64,000 nucleotides of DNA from Armatimonadota bacterium (GCA_029551395.1 JAKPFN010000106.1:35779-99778), one strand, 5' to 3'; counted from the stretch's first letter, positions 48,613-58,414 are shown. Translations and numbers: made by a program. The notes: generated from the sequence alone by a model not told the origin.

Positions 48613-50484
48613 TTACGCAGCTTTATCTTTTTCTGCGTTGGTTGCCAGAACATCGAGCAGTGCCTGCACAACCTTTGGATCGAACTGGGAAGATGATAAC
48701 TCTACCAGTTCTTTGCGGGCTTCAGCCGGAGTCTTTGGCTCGCGATGCGGTCTTGGTATTATCATCGACTCATAAGCATCGGCTGCTGCAATGATTCGCG
48801 CGGCAAGCGGTATTTCTTCCCCAGCTAAGTGTGAGGGATACCCCGTGCCATCATAATGCTCGTGATGATGGAGTATTGCCGGAAGCATAGTCGACAGATG
48901 TGGCGCTTTTTGCACGATAGCATGTCCCAGGCTTGGATGAGTTGCCACTATAGACTTCTCAGCTTTCTTGAGAGGTCTTGTCTTGGCCAGTATTGCATCA
49001 GGAATGGCTATCTGGCCTATATCTCTCAAGAGAGATGCAAGGTAGATGCTGGTGCATTCAGCTTCAGGCATACCCATCTTCGCAGCTACAGCACTGGCTA
49101 ATTGAGCAACAGAGCGGGAATGTCCCGATGGCAGCTTGAGCTTGGCATCCACAGCCTCAGCCAGTGCCTCTATGGTAGGCATGTCGTGGGCATTCAACAG
49201 TATATAAAGCTTTCTTGGGTCGGCTTGAGGCAGGTCGGATTTATCCATATCGTAAATTGTTACTCTATTCCGTCCAAGCGACTTTGCCTGATATAAAGCA
49301 ACATCTGCTGCAAGCAACAAGCTGGCGCGGCTTGAACAGTGGTCAGGGTAAGAAGCAACACCTATACTGACTGTAAGCGAGTGTTCCTGGCCTTCACCAT
49401 CAATAAACTTGTGGTTTTCTACCTCTTGACGTATACGTTCAGCAGTAACCTTAGCATCTTCTATCGATGTCTCTGGAAGTATAACCGAAAATTCCTCTCC
49501 GCCGTATCGGAATGCGATGTCAGTCTCACGGACATTTTTTATTAGAATCTGCGCCAGATCTCGTAAAGCTGCATCACCAACAGGATGACCGTACTCATCA
49601 TTGAACCCTTTGAAGAAATCTATATCTATCATAAGGAGCGATAAGTTGTGGTTGTAGCGCGATGCCCTGTTGATTTCCGAAGACAGCTTTTCCTGGAAAT
49701 ATCGGTGGTTATATAACCCGGTCAGGCAATCAGTATTAGCTCGTTCAATCAGCAGTTCCTGATTGTTGGCAAGGTTTTCGACCATGGCATTGAATGCTTC
49801 AGCCAACTGCCCGATTTCATCAATCGATTTGGTGGTAATTCTGAAGTTCAGGTCACCTGCTGATACAGCCTTCGCACCTGTTATAAGATTCCTGAGCGCA
49901 CCGGACATGCTCCTTCCCATGATAAAAGCAAAGATTGTGCCTACTAGTAGTCCTAAAGAAAGACCAAGCAGCACCTTCGATTGCACTGCATCTATCATCT
50001 CCTGTGCGCTTGACAGGTTGAATCCTGCTGTAAGTGTGCCTGATTTATCATTGCCAATCATTACAGGCACAGAAACAGAGTGAATATTCTCCGGGCTTAC
50101 ATTGCCATAACCCATAATCCGCCGTACGACGGCCCACCACTGCATACCTTTTATATTTGTCTTCTTTGGAAGGTTCTTAGATTCAGCAAATACGGTGCGT
50201 CCCTGGTTGTCTGCAATAACGATATATTCTAAATCCATCCGAGAGTTTTTTACATGTGCCGATACAGTATCTGTCAGATGTTCATTTCCGCCCTCTACAA
50301 GCTGACTGGCACTGAAAGCCAGAGAATGTGCCACAGCGTCATACGACTGTATTCTCTCCTCCATAAGGGTAGAGCGATACTCGCTCATGGCCATATGGCC
50401 CACTCCCAACAGGACTGTAAATAACGTTCCCAAAGTCAATATGTATAGCTTCGCTTCAAGTGAAGTCTTGGCTTTTCTAGCCAT
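48613..50484 (-). CDS. Membrane GGDEF protein with degenerate HD-GYP domain
   Basis: The 623-residue protein has TM1 (12-32), a periplasmic sensor part, TM2 (about 170-190), a HAMP linker (191-243), a GGDEF domain (about 250-410; RYGGEEF active loop, so a likely diguanylate cyclase) and a C-terminal HD-GYP-like domain (about 430-610). The HD-GYP has HSRSVAQLA and HHEHYDGTGYP, but the central metal motif reads LLRDIGQIAIPD where LLHDIGKI is expected, losing the His of the HD pair (Arg487). It may bind c-di-GMP without cutting it. ATG at 50484 has GGAGG (50494-50490) 5 nt upstream; the longer frame adds 100 unlikely residues. A terminator follows. Confidence 0.88.
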   Translation of the reverse strand: MARKAKTSLEAKLYILTLGTLFTVLLGVGHMAMSEYRSTLMEERIQSYDAVAHSLAFSASQLVEGGNEHLTDTVSAHVKNSRMDLEYIVIADNQGRTVFAESKNLPKKTNIKGMQWWAVVRRIMGYGNVSPENIHSVSVPVMIGNDKSGTLTAGFNLSSAQEMIDAVQSKVLLGLSLGLLVGTIFAFIMGRSMSGALRNLITGAKAVSAGDLNFRITTKSIDEIGQLAEAFNAMVENLANNQELLIERANTDCLTGLYNHRYFQEKLSSEINRASRYNHNLSLLMIDIDFFKGFNDEYGHPVGDAALRDLAQILIKNVRETDIAFRYGGEEFSVILPETSIEDAKVTAERIRQEVENHKFIDGEGQEHSLTVSIGVASYPDHCSSRASLLLAADVALYQAKSLGRNRVTIYDMDKSDLPQADPRKLYILLNAHDMPTIEALAEAVDAKLKLPSGHSRSVAQLASAVAAKMGMPEAECTSIYLASLLRDIGQIAIPDAILAKTRPLKKAEKSIVATHPSLGHAIVQKAPHLSTMLPAILHHHEHYDGTGYPSHLAGEEIPLAARIIAAADAYESMIIPRPHREPKTPAEARKELVELSSSQFDPKVVQALLDVLATNAEKDKAA

Positions 50485-50713
50485 CAGCACCTCCGATTGT
50501 AGAGTTCTCATTATTGGATTATCGGAAAGGTGGAATGTGGATTGCAGGTTGATGCAGCTACTATATTCGTTCAAGAGAGGATTAATTTCACTGTTGCTAT
50601 TCTGGCGGCTGCGCTGTATAACATGTGAGGCGGATAATGAGCAAATACACAAGGAACAAGCTGCTGATATGCAGCGTAAAATTAAAGTATATTGAATCAT
50701 ACAGGGGGTAGAG

Positions 50714-51208
50714 TTGCCGGTAGAAAACATTCGTGATGTAGCACAAGTAGCGCAGGCGATCAATGGTGTCCTGGCGCCTGCCATTATGATAAGCGCTAGT
50801 GCGCTTATTATTCTGGCTCTTCAAGCCAAGTACTCGCAGCTTATCGACAGGCTTAGAGGACTAAATGAAGAACGCAGGCGGCTTAGAGATTCGGAAACCC
50901 GTTCCGAGCAGCGGTTCGCAAACGTAATTGCACAAATAGAGGCCATTTTACTTAGGGCCAGGTTCGTACGTAACTCGATTATGAGCCTGTATCTGGCTAT
51001 AACATTATTTGTTTTATCTTCGATAGTGATAGGCATCAGGTTGACACTGGGTATTAAAATTCCAATCAGTCCATCTTTAATAATCTTCATGATTGGAATG
51101 GTTGCAGTATTTATTGGGGTTCTTTATGCACTTAGAGATATTGGAAGCGCGTATAAAGTAGCCCGGTTGGAGATACGTGGAGTCAAGGAGCTAAAGAAGG
51201 AAAACTGA
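50714..51208 (+). CDS. DUF2721 family membrane protein
   Basis: The 164-residue protein has an N-terminal helix (VLAPAIMISASALIILAL), a charged coiled middle (KYSQLIDRLRGLNEERRRLR and a following acidic-basic stretch), and two C-terminal membrane helices (SLYLAITLFVLSSIVIGIRL and LIIFMIGMVAVFIGVLYAL). This matches DUF2721, a family of unknown function. TTG at 50714 has GGGGG (50704-50708) 5 nt upstream. It is divergent from the GGDEF gene; the 229 nt between hold no other gene. Confidence 0.82.
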   Translation: MPVENIRDVAQVAQAINGVLAPAIMISASALIILALQAKYSQLIDRLRGLNEERRRLRDSETRSEQRFANVIAQIEAILLRARFVRNSIMSLYLAITLFVLSSIVIGIRLTLGIKIPISPSLIIFMIGMVAVFIGVLYALRDIGSAYKVARLEIRGVKELKKEN

Positions 51209-51237
51209 CTTCTTTGAGAGCAAGACATCGGCAGGCA

Positions 51238-51585
51238 CTAGGCTCTTGCATCATAAAAAATCCGGCGGAGACGGGCAAGATATGCCCGCAGATTTGTAAG
51301 AACTTCGGTATCCACGGATAATTGGCCTTCTCGACGGCGTTTCAGACACTCGGACATACCCCGAGCTGTATCTGTAACTGCAGGAAAGCCATAGGAAGCT
51401 CCAGAACCGATTAGATTATGAAGCAGCCTGCGCAGTCTCCGTTCATGCAATACGCTTGTCGGATTCTGTTCTAAACCTGCAATTGCTCGTTCCAGCTCAG
51501 CTAATTTTCTGGATGCTCCGGAGAGGTATGTTCTCCGGACATCTATAAGCCAATCTGTATTTATATCGATTTCTTTCTTATTCAT
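51238..51585 (-). CDS. Hpt phosphotransfer-domain protein
   Basis: The 115-residue all-helical protein has the Hpt phosphorylation site in RRLLHNLIGSGASYGFPAVT (His56), followed by the helix DTARGMSECLKRR. Free Hpt proteins pass phosphate between receiver domains. It lies just downstream of a histidine kinase and two response regulators on the same strand, so a multi-step relay is likely. The motif HNLIGSG varies from the usual HTLKGSS but keeps His and the Gly-Ser pair. Confidence 0.82.
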   Translation of the reverse strand: MNKKEIDINTDWLIDVRRTYLSGASRKLAELERAIAGLEQNPTSVLHERRLRRLLHNLIGSGASYGFPAVTDTARGMSECLKRRREGQLSVDTEVLTNLRAYLARLRRIFYDARA

Positions 51586-51660
51586 CAGAAAACTCAGCTT
51601 ATATCAGCCAGACATGTGTCAAGGGACGGACAGGATTCTTAAAAATTGCTGATTATGCTG

Positions 51661-53751
51661 TCATGCGCCATCCTGTGCTGTGTGTTGGTCTTTATTAGAT
51701 AAACTGCCTGCACCTTTTGTGTCTTCAGCAGGAACCGGAAGAAGGAAAGAGAAAACGCTGCCTTTACCGCTGTTACTGTCTACTATTATGGACCCGCCGT
51801 GTTGTTCTACTATGGCTTTGCTGATAGCAAGTCCCAAACCGCTCCCTACTTCTTTGCTGAAACTTTGTATACTGCCCTGGTAAAACTTTTCAAAGACCAT
51901 TTCACGTTCTCCCGGAGCAATTCCAGGGCCTTGGTCAGCCACACTCACTTTAATCAATCCTCTCAATTGTCTCACTGTTACATCTATCGCGGAACCCGGT
52001 GGAGAGAATTTGATGGCGTTGGACAATAGATTAGTCATTACCTGCTCTATCCTGTCTCCGTCTCCAATAATTGGCTGTGGTTTACCGGATACTTTGGTCC
52101 TTATCTCTATCTGGTAGTCATCTGCAATGTGCTGCATCTGCCGGATAGCATTCATTACCCTGTCCTGGACCGAGATTATGTCCATCTCCAGTCTGAGGTA
52201 GCCTGCTTCGATTTTAGCTACATCCAGCATATCGTCAACTAATCTTATCAACCTGTTGCAGTTGTTTTGAGCTATCTTCATAAGCTCGTATAGGTTAGGG
52301 TTTACATTGCCAACCGCTCCGCCAAGTATGAGACCAAGCGACCCTTTAAGCGCAGAAAGAGGTGTCCGCAGTTCATGCGCCACTACCGATATAAACTCCG
52401 CCTTGATTTCATCCAGTTCTACCTGGGCAGTAACATCATGCATAACTGTCGCAGTCCCGGTAAATTGCCCGCTTCTGTTGAATACGGGGCGCATGTTTAT
52501 CCTGACTATCTTCCGGCCTGGCAAAGTGATATTCTGTTCCCAGAATAACCCGCTTTCAGGTTTGGATTTTTCGAACTGGTTTATAATATGTTCGACTTCC
52601 TGTCTGTGGTGAGGTGGATGCATATCGAAGATTTTCTTCCCAATTACGGCACTGGTAGGTAGTCCGACGATTTTTTCTGCTGCTTCGTTCATCATAATAA
52701 TCACGCCATCAGCATCACAGACTACTACACCATCTCCAAGCTGGGCAAGTACTGCCTCTATTTTCGACTTCTCACTATCCAGTTCGGTTATTGCTTTTTG
52801 CGCATTGAAGTGAAGTTCCGCATGAGCAATTGCTGCAGATCCATGATGGGCAATTGCCTCAAAAAGCCTCAGGTCACGGATGGCAAACGGTCCCCCATGC
52901 CGGTTGGCTGCAAGCAGTACTCCAGTGACCTTTTTTCTTATCTTTAGAGGGACTATAAGAAGAGACCGGATGCCCCATTTGTTGATAACTGCCTCCGGTA
53001 TCCTGCCATCGGATGCGACATCGTTGATAATTACCGGCTCTCCACTTTTTGATACCAGCCTGCGCAGTCCTTCTGTTATTGGTGTCCGGGAACCTGTTAT
53101 CCTGTCGGCGAGTTCTCCGAAACTCTCTATGTAGTGAAGCTCTTTTGTATTCCAATCTATTAGCCCGACTGCCGTTAGTTCGGCTCTTACAGCGCTTGCA
53201 GCTCTCTCCGCTACCATACGGAATGCACGCGACAGTCCGGCGTCTTCAATGGCCGCTTCACTTATTTCCAAAAGGCTCTCGATAATGTTCAAACGCTTTA
53301 TGACTTCCTGGCACTGCTGGGCTCTTGATATGGCAAGTGCAGCCCTTTCTGCCAGTAATGCGAGGCTCTTAATGGATTCTTCTGAAACTTTACCGGTTAA
53401 AGGCACAACGATTGCTCCCTGTACTGCTCCATCAGCAGCCAGAGTCAGCACAAGTGTGCCATCAACAACTGCGTGAGCCTCTTTGGACGCAATAACCTGC
53501 TTGACGTATCCCTTCAGTAGTTCTTTATCTGCCTCCATAGCCCCAGCAACCGCACGTAACTTCAACTTTCCGGTTGTTTCGTCGGTTAAGAAGACTGCTG
53601 CATTCTCAGCGCCAGCGATATCAGCAGACCTCTTAGCCAGGAATTGCATACATTCATCAATTCTGGAAGAGTCGTGCCAATGCCAGCACAGCCGGTCAAC
53701 TGCGGATAAATCTTCGAGATATAAAGAAGAGCTTGATTCGGCGTTTGTCAT
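51661..53751 (-). CDS. Soluble sensor histidine kinase (GAF-GAF-PAS-HisKA-HATPase)
   Basis: The 696-residue protein has no membrane segment. Two GAF domains (about 28-145 and 160-312), a PAS domain (about 330-445, ending VMHDVTAQVELDEIK), a HisKA dimerisation domain with VVAHELRTPLSALKG (phospho-His459), and a HATPase domain with N-box NLLSNAIKFSPPG, G1 ADQGPGI, F-box FEKFYQGS and G2 GSGLGLAISKAIVEQHGG. It therefore senses a cytosolic or diffusible signal. It abuts the receiver gene (12-nt gap) and precedes the Hpt gene, forming a phosphorelay. Confidence 0.94.
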   Translation of the reverse strand: MTNAESSSSLYLEDLSAVDRLCWHWHDSSRIDECMQFLAKRSADIAGAENAAVFLTDETTGKLKLRAVAGAMEADKELLKGYVKQVIASKEAHAVVDGTLVLTLAADGAVQGAIVVPLTGKVSEESIKSLALLAERAALAISRAQQCQEVIKRLNIIESLLEISEAAIEDAGLSRAFRMVAERAASAVRAELTAVGLIDWNTKELHYIESFGELADRITGSRTPITEGLRRLVSKSGEPVIINDVASDGRIPEAVINKWGIRSLLIVPLKIRKKVTGVLLAANRHGGPFAIRDLRLFEAIAHHGSAAIAHAELHFNAQKAITELDSEKSKIEAVLAQLGDGVVVCDADGVIIMMNEAAEKIVGLPTSAVIGKKIFDMHPPHHRQEVEHIINQFEKSKPESGLFWEQNITLPGRKIVRINMRPVFNRSGQFTGTATVMHDVTAQVELDEIKAEFISVVAHELRTPLSALKGSLGLILGGAVGNVNPNLYELMKIAQNNCNRLIRLVDDMLDVAKIEAGYLRLEMDIISVQDRVMNAIRQMQHIADDYQIEIRTKVSGKPQPIIGDGDRIEQVMTNLLSNAIKFSPPGSAIDVTVRQLRGLIKVSVADQGPGIAPGEREMVFEKFYQGSIQSFSKEVGSGLGLAISKAIVEQHGGSIIVDSNSGKGSVFSFLLPVPAEDTKGAGSLSNKDQHTAQDGA

Positions 53752-53763
53752 ATCAGTTTGTGA

Positions 53764-54150
53764 CTACAGGTTCTCTTTGCTTGAAATAATCGTCTGGATC
53801 TGGTCTGCCAGCTTCAGGGGGTCAAATGGTTTATAGAGATAGCCGCAGGCACCGGCTTTGATTGCCCGGTCCACTTCTCGCTGGTCGGTTTTTGCAGTCA
53901 GGAAAATCACAGGTATACTTTTGAGTGTGGAATCCTGCTTCATGAGCCTGCAGGTAGCGTAACCGTCCAATCTGGGCATCATTGCGTCAATCAGGATCAG
54001 GTCAGGCTTTTGTTGTTTTGCCATCTCGATCCCTTCAATCCCGTCGCTTGCAGCAATTGTATCAAAGTAGCCTGAATGCTGAAGGCATAACGACAGGATT
54101 AACCTCAAGTCGGGTTCGTCTTCAATTATGAGGACCTTTTGAGGCTTCAT
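53764..54150 (-). CDS. Single-domain response regulator (REC only)
   Basis: The 128-residue receiver has the acidic pair in VLIIEDEPDL, phospho-Asp in DLILIDAMMPRLDG (about Asp55), the Thr of IFLTAKT and the Lys of YLYKPFDP. There is no output domain, as for CheY/Spo0F-type relay proteins. It sits 12 nt before the histidine kinase. With the Hpt gene it fits a Spo0F-like step between kinase and final regulator. ATG at 54150 gives the usual start; GTG 54162 would add four residues, and neither has a clear ribosome site. Confidence 0.9.
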   Translation of the reverse strand: MKPQKVLIIEDEPDLRLILSLCLQHSGYFDTIAASDGIEGIEMAKQQKPDLILIDAMMPRLDGYATCRLMKQDSTLKSIPVIFLTAKTDQREVDRAIKAGACGYLYKPFDPLKLADQIQTIISSKENL

Positions 54151-54269
54151 TTCTACTACCACGCCAGCCGTACCATCTCAACAGGTGTAATACGGCCATA
54201 TAACAGTGATTAAAATCTGAAGTTCCAGGCTGCTGAACAACCTGCAAAATCACCACTTGAGTGATCGGG

Positions 54270-54968
54270 TTATAAACTGGGCATTTTGTAACCCAGTCCG
54301 GCAACGGTGACTATATACTCAGGTTCGCTGGGATTATTCTCGATCTTTTTGCGCAGCCGGCCAATGTGAACATCAACAGTCCGGGTATAAATGCCTTCCG
54401 CTCGAAGGTCCCAAACGTAGTCAAGCAGTTGATCGCGGCTGAAAACCTGGTCCGGGTGTTCTGCGAGGGCTTTGAAGAGTTTAAACTCAGTTGCAGTCAG
54501 CTTTATCGGTTCTCCATCTTTTCTTAGCTCAAATGCCGATAAATCAAGCGACAGGTTTTTAATCTGCAGTACTTTACGGAGTTTCTTTCGCTCGGCATAT
54601 ACCAACTCTCGGCGAAGTGCAGCCTCGATTCTAGCGACCAACTCTGAAATCTTGAACGGTTTTGTCTGGTAGTAGTCGCCGCCTACACCCAGCCCAAGCA
54701 CCACATCCGTTTCATCACCTCTGACTGTGAGAAACACTATCGGGACGACATTTGTCTTTCGTATTTCCTGACAGACTTCTATACCATCCCGGTCCGGAAG
54801 CTCAATATCGAGGACGACAAGATCCGGCTGTTCGGCTGTACATAGTTCCAACCCATCAGTTCCAGTTGAGGCAGTCAAAACCTCAAATCCACGAGATTTC
54901 AGCGCACCGCCGACAAGACGCAGTATGTCTTCGTCGTCGTCAATCACAAGGATTTTCCCTTTGCGCAA
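54270..54968 (-). CDS. OmpR/PhoB-type response regulator
   Basis: The 232-residue protein has a receiver domain (DDDEDILRLVG; phospho-Asp54 in LVVLDIELPDRDG; Lys in YYQTKPFKISEL) and a winged-helix DNA-binding domain with TATEFKLFKALAEHPDQVFS, RDQLLDYVW and YTRTVDVHIGRLRKKIE. It is the likely output of the kinase cluster downstream. TTG at 54968 follows GGAGGTGA 8 nt upstream. A TATAAT at 55041-55036 on the minus strand could be its -10 box; no good -35 was seen. Confidence 0.94.
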   Translation of the reverse strand: MRKGKILVIDDDEDILRLVGGALKSRGFEVLTASTGTDGLELCTAEQPDLVVLDIELPDRDGIEVCQEIRKTNVVPIVFLTVRGDETDVVLGLGVGGDYYQTKPFKISELVARIEAALRRELVYAERKKLRKVLQIKNLSLDLSAFELRKDGEPIKLTATEFKLFKALAEHPDQVFSRDQLLDYVWDLRAEGIYTRTVDVHIGRLRKKIENNPSEPEYIVTVAGLGYKMPSL

Positions 54969-55169
54969 AGGTCAATTCACCTCCATCACCAGCCAGGCAG
55001 TCATGTCGTGACCTCCACACTGAGTCCAATAACATATTATATCATCATTAAGAAAGTTCCTGCTGAGGTTATATTAAGTTTGCATAAGAACGGCAATTTT
55101 CTCCTATTTCGAAGAGAATTCACCCTGGTAATCCGCTTCTAAATCATGTATTGCCAGTCGCTTGTCAGC

Positions 55170-55198
55170 TTGACCGTCAACCGTCTCCATGGTACCAT
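55170..55198 (+). promoter_or_regulatory. Promoter candidate for ruvC
   Basis: TTGACC (55170-55175) and TACCAT (55193-55198) are 17 nt apart. The start would be near 55205, leaving a short leader to the GTG at 55218. Confidence 0.5.
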
Positions 55199-55217
55199 GT
55201 GACTGTGGGGGATAAAG

Positions 55218-55721
55218 GTGCTGATACTAGGAATTGATCCGGGCACGGCTACAACCGGCTACGGAATATTGAATAAAGAGGGCGATCGGACGATTCCGGT
55301 CGCCTTTGGCGCCATTTTAACCAGTCCAAAAGAGACTCCTGCTAACCGGCTGAAGTCCATATATGAACAACTGGGCAGGCTGTTCGATACATATAAGCCG
55401 GATGTACTGGTTACAGAACGGCTGTTTTTTGCTAAAAACGAGACCACCGCGTTCTCCGTAGGAAGAACTGTAGGAGTAGTACTGCTTCTTGCAGCACAGC
55501 GCGGCATACCGACAGTCGAGTATACGCCGAATGAAGTCAAACAGGCTGTTGTAGGGTACGGAGGCGCTGAAAAGAAGCAGGTCCAGTTCATGGTCCAGCG
55601 GATTCTAGGGCTTTCTGAAATGCCTAAACCGGATGATGCTGCTGATGCACTTGCAATCTGCATTTGCCATGCACATTCAGCAGCAATCAAGAGCCTGAGA
55701 GATCCAGAAGCCAGCAGGTAA
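55218..55721 (+). CDS. ruvC: Holliday junction resolvase RuvC
   Basis: Endonuclease that cuts Holliday junctions after RuvAB branch migration. 167 residues: LILGIDPGTATTGYGIL (catalytic Asp7), VTERLFFAKNETTAFSVGR (catalytic Glu) and KPDDAADALAICICHAH (C-terminal acidic pair). GTG at 55218 has GGGGG at a good spacing. The other ruv genes follow, but hisG is inserted between ruvC and ruvA. Confidence 0.97.
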   Translation: MLILGIDPGTATTGYGILNKEGDRTIPVAFGAILTSPKETPANRLKSIYEQLGRLFDTYKPDVLVTERLFFAKNETTAFSVGRTVGVVLLLAAQRGIPTVEYTPNEVKQAVVGYGGAEKKQVQFMVQRILGLSEMPKPDDAADALAICICHAHSAAIKSLRDPEASR

Positions 55722-55745
55722 AGAGAGAACAGCCTTTTTCCTGGT

Positions 55746-55774
55746 TTGACGCTCCTATTAAGCCCAAGTATAAT
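55746..55774 (+). promoter_or_regulatory. Strong promoter of hisG
   Basis: TTGACG (55746-55751), a 17-nt spacer and a perfect TATAAT (55769-55774). It starts 25 nt past the ruvC stop and would give a 5' end near 55781. The longer hisG frame starting at 55774 would begin inside this promoter, which supports the later start. Confidence 0.8.
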
Positions 55775-55812
55775 TGCGCTTGAATAAAAATATTATTAGT
55801 GAGGTAGTGTTG

Positions 55813-56682
55813 TTGAAGCTGAAGTTGGGTTTGCCGAAGGGTAGTTTACAGGAAGCTACATTTGGATTGTTTAGGAAAGCGGGGTTTGAATTCCGATCCG
55901 TCGCCCGTTCTTATCATCCGACCTGTGATGACCCTGAGATTGAGGCTACACTCCTTCGAGCACAGGAGATTCCTAGATACGTAGAAGCTGGAGTGCTGGA
56001 TGCAGGAATAACCGGTTACGATAACATCATGGAGTGTGAATCAGACGTCCATGAGATCGCGGAATTGCATTACTCGAAGGCAACAGCCCTGCCGTACAGG
56101 TGGGTGCTTGCGGTTCCGAATGATTCATCGATATCAAGCCCAAAAGATCTTCACGGCAAACGAATTGCTACGGAGCTTGTAAATGTTACAAAACGCTATC
56201 TGGCACAGCATGGCGTGAGCGCGGAAGTGGAGTTCTCCTGGGGGGCGACCGAGGTTAAGGTTCCCAATCTGGTTGATGCAATTGTGGAAGGCACCGAGAC
56301 CGGCAGCACGCTAAAAGCTCATGGGCTGAAGATAGTGGATACAATTCTCGTCTCTACCACCCGGTTCATTGCAAACAAGTCTGCATGGCAGGATGAGTGG
56401 AAGCAGCAGAAGATGGAAAATATCTCGATGCTGATCGAAGCAGCGCTTACAGCGGACGGACTGGTTGGATTGAAGATGAATGTTGCCCAGGCAGACCTGA
56501 AATCGGTAATAAATATCCTTCCTGCGCTGAAGAATCCAACGCTCTCGCCGCTTTCAGACGGAGATTGGGTTGCAGTAGAGATAATTGTCGAAGAAAAGGC
56601 TGTCCGGGACTTGATTCCGAAACTGCGCAGAGCCGGCGCGACAGGAATCGTCGAATACCCGTTGAACAAAGTGATTTTCTAG
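55813..56682 (+). CDS. hisG: ATP phosphoribosyltransferase, long form
   Basis: First step of histidine synthesis (ATP + PRPP). The 289-residue product starts [20 protein letters not shown], has the PRPP/phosphate loop in [18 protein letters not shown], and ends with the HisG_C regulatory domain ([31 protein letters not shown]). That makes it the long, self-regulated HisG form that does not need HisZ. TTG at 55813 has GAGG (55801-55804) 8 nt upstream. Location between ruvC and ruvA, away from other his genes, is odd, and it has its own promoter. Confidence 0.95.
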   Translation: MKLKLGLPKGSLQEATFGLFRKAGFEFRSVARSYHPTCDDPEIEATLLRAQEIPRYVEAGVLDAGITGYDNIMECESDVHEIAELHYSKATALPYRWVLAVPNDSSISSPKDLHGKRIATELVNVTKRYLAQHGVSAEVEFSWGATEVKVPNLVDAIVEGTETGSTLKAHGLKIVDTILVSTTRFIANKSAWQDEWKQQKMENISMLIEAALTADGLVGLKMNVAQADLKSVINILPALKNPTLSPLSDGDWVAVEIIVEEKAVRDLIPKLRRAGATGIVEYPLNKVIF

Positions 56683-56715
56683 CTGCCAATGTCAATTAGT
56701 GATTGATAGGTTTAT

Positions 56716-57318
56716 ATGATTGCACACGTTTCGGGAGAATTGACACTTGTTGAGGCTGACCATGTAGTGATAGATGTGGGAGGCGTTGGTTATAAGGTGT
56801 ATGCGCCACTTTCGGTCATCGCCGAATTGCCCAAACCAGGCACTCGTGTCAAACTCCATACGTATACACAAGTGAAGGAAGATGCCATAACGCTTTATGG
56901 CTTCACGGACACGGTTCAGTTGAACCTGTTTGAGCTGCTTTTGACGGTAACAGGGGTTGGTCCGAAGGTAGCGCTGAACATTTTGTCTGTACTTCCCGTC
57001 GAAAGTACTGTAGAAGCAATTTCCCGTGATGATACTTTGGCGCTCAATCGAGTACCTGGAGTAGGGAACAAAATGGCCCAGCGAATAGTGCTGGAGCTTA
57101 GAGAAAAGATAATGACTCTGGCTTGGGCGGAGAAGGCAAGGGCAGCCGCTGCTCCGGGCGAGGCTGCCGTGGTACAGGATGTAGTCGAAGGACTTGTTGC
57201 ACTTGGTTACGACCGGCAGGCCGCGCGCAGAGCCGCCGATCAGGCACTCTCATCTGCCAAAGACAAACGAGACACATCTGAAGTGCTGCGGCTGGCACTG
57301 ATGCAACTGACAAAATAA
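56716..57318 (+). CDS. ruvA: Holliday junction DNA helicase subunit RuvA
   Basis: Tetrameric protein that holds the Holliday junction for RuvB. 200 residues: IAHVSGELTLVEADHVVIDV, TYTQVKEDAITLYGF, helix-hairpin-helix motifs LLTVTGVGPKVALNILS and LNRVPGVGNKMAQRIVLELR, then a flexible linker and domain III (ALGYDRQAARRAADQAL) that contacts RuvB. Starts ATG at 56716, 33 nt after hisG, and is followed by ruvB after 70 nt. It may be transcribed from the hisG promoter. Confidence 0.97.
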   Translation: MIAHVSGELTLVEADHVVIDVGGVGYKVYAPLSVIAELPKPGTRVKLHTYTQVKEDAITLYGFTDTVQLNLFELLLTVTGVGPKVALNILSVLPVESTVEAISRDDTLALNRVPGVGNKMAQRIVLELREKIMTLAWAEKARAAAAPGEAAVVQDVVEGLVALGYDRQAARRAADQALSSAKDKRDTSEVLRLALMQLTK

Positions 57319-57388
57319 CTGTTAACTTCTCGGACCACCAGTTAAAGGTGAGCTTGCTGGTGACGTCTATAATATAGTAGGGAGAGAA

Positions 57389-58414
57389 ATGGAAACTAAC
57401 GACCGGGTCGTTTCACCTGGCATGCGTGACGAGGACTACGAGATAGAATACTCGCTGCGCCCGAGACGACTCGAGGAATTCATAGGACAAGACAAAGTCA
57501 AAGAGAACCTGGCAATCTGCATAGAAGCAGCAAAAATGCGGCAGGAATCTCTTGACCACGTACTGCTCTACGGTCCGCCGGGGCTTGGCAAGACAACCCT
57601 TGCCAATATCCTGGCAAATGAGATGGGAGCGCCGATCCGCTCTACATCCGGGCCTGCCATAGAGCGGCCAGGAGACCTTGCTGCTATCCTAACAAACCTT
57701 GAACCAGGAAGCGTTCTTTTCCTGGATGAAATACATAGATTGAACAGGACAGTAGAGGAGATCCTCTATCCGGCTATGGAGGACTATCAGCTTGACCTGA
57801 TTATTGGTAAAGGGCCGAGTGCAAGGACTCTCAAGCTGGACCTGCCTAGATATACACTGATAGGGGCTACTACGCGAGCCGGACTGCTGACTTCTCCGCT
57901 CAGGGAGCGGTTTGGTATAATCCACTACCTTGAGTTCTATCAGGAGCGAGACCTGACAGAGATTGCAGTGCGTTCTGCGCAGATTTTGGGCATTAAATCA
58001 GACCGTGAAGGAGCCGCCGAGGTCGCAAGACGATCTCGGGGAACACCAAGGATCACAAACCGGCTTCTAAAACGAGTCAGAGACTATGCTCAGGTCCGTG
58101 CAGATGGCATAATTACTAAAGAAGTAGCTAATAATGCGCTTGCGATGCTTGAAGTCGACCATCGCGGGCTTGATACTCTGGACCGCAAGTTCCTGCGGAC
58201 GATTATAGAGAAGTTCGACGGCGGACCGGTCGGCATAGAGACGGTCGCCGCTGCAATAGGTGAAGAACGAGATACAATTGAGGATGTCTACGAGCCATAC
58301 TTGCTGCAAATAGGATTCCTGCAAAGGACGCCTCGCGGTAGAGTCGCTACAAGGCTGGCTTATGAGCATCTGGGCATAATCCAGGCTCATCCTCAACCTA
58401 GCTTGATTGAGTAA
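57389..58414 (+). CDS. ruvB: Holliday junction ATPase RuvB
   Basis: Hexameric AAA+ motor for branch migration. 341 residues: [20 protein letters not shown], Walker [18 protein letters not shown], Walker [17 protein letters not shown], sensor [20 protein letters not shown] and arginine RNTPRI-type region [16 protein letters not shown]. The C-terminal winged helix has [17 protein letters not shown]. The ATG at 57389 follows GGGAGAGA. Length is typical. Confidence 0.98.
   Translation: METNDRVVSPGMRDEDYEIEYSLRPRRLEEFIGQDKVKENLAICIEAAKMRQESLDHVLLYGPPGLGKTTLANILANEMGAPIRSTSGPAIERPGDLAAILTNLEPGSVLFLDEIHRLNRTVEEILYPAMEDYQLDLIIGKGPSARTLKLDLPRYTLIGATTRAGLLTSPLRERFGIIHYLEFYQERDLTEIAVRSAQILGIKSDREGAAEVARRSRGTPRITNRLLKRVRDYAQVRADGIITKEVANNALAMLEVDHRGLDTLDRKFLRTIIEKFDGGPVGIETVAAAIGEERDTIEDVYEPYLLQIGFLQRTPRGRVATRLAYEHLGIIQAHPQPSLIE

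Noticed and set aside
55774..55812. Upstream start for hisG
   Set aside because: It would begin in the -10 box of a strong promoter. TTG 55813 has a ribosome site.
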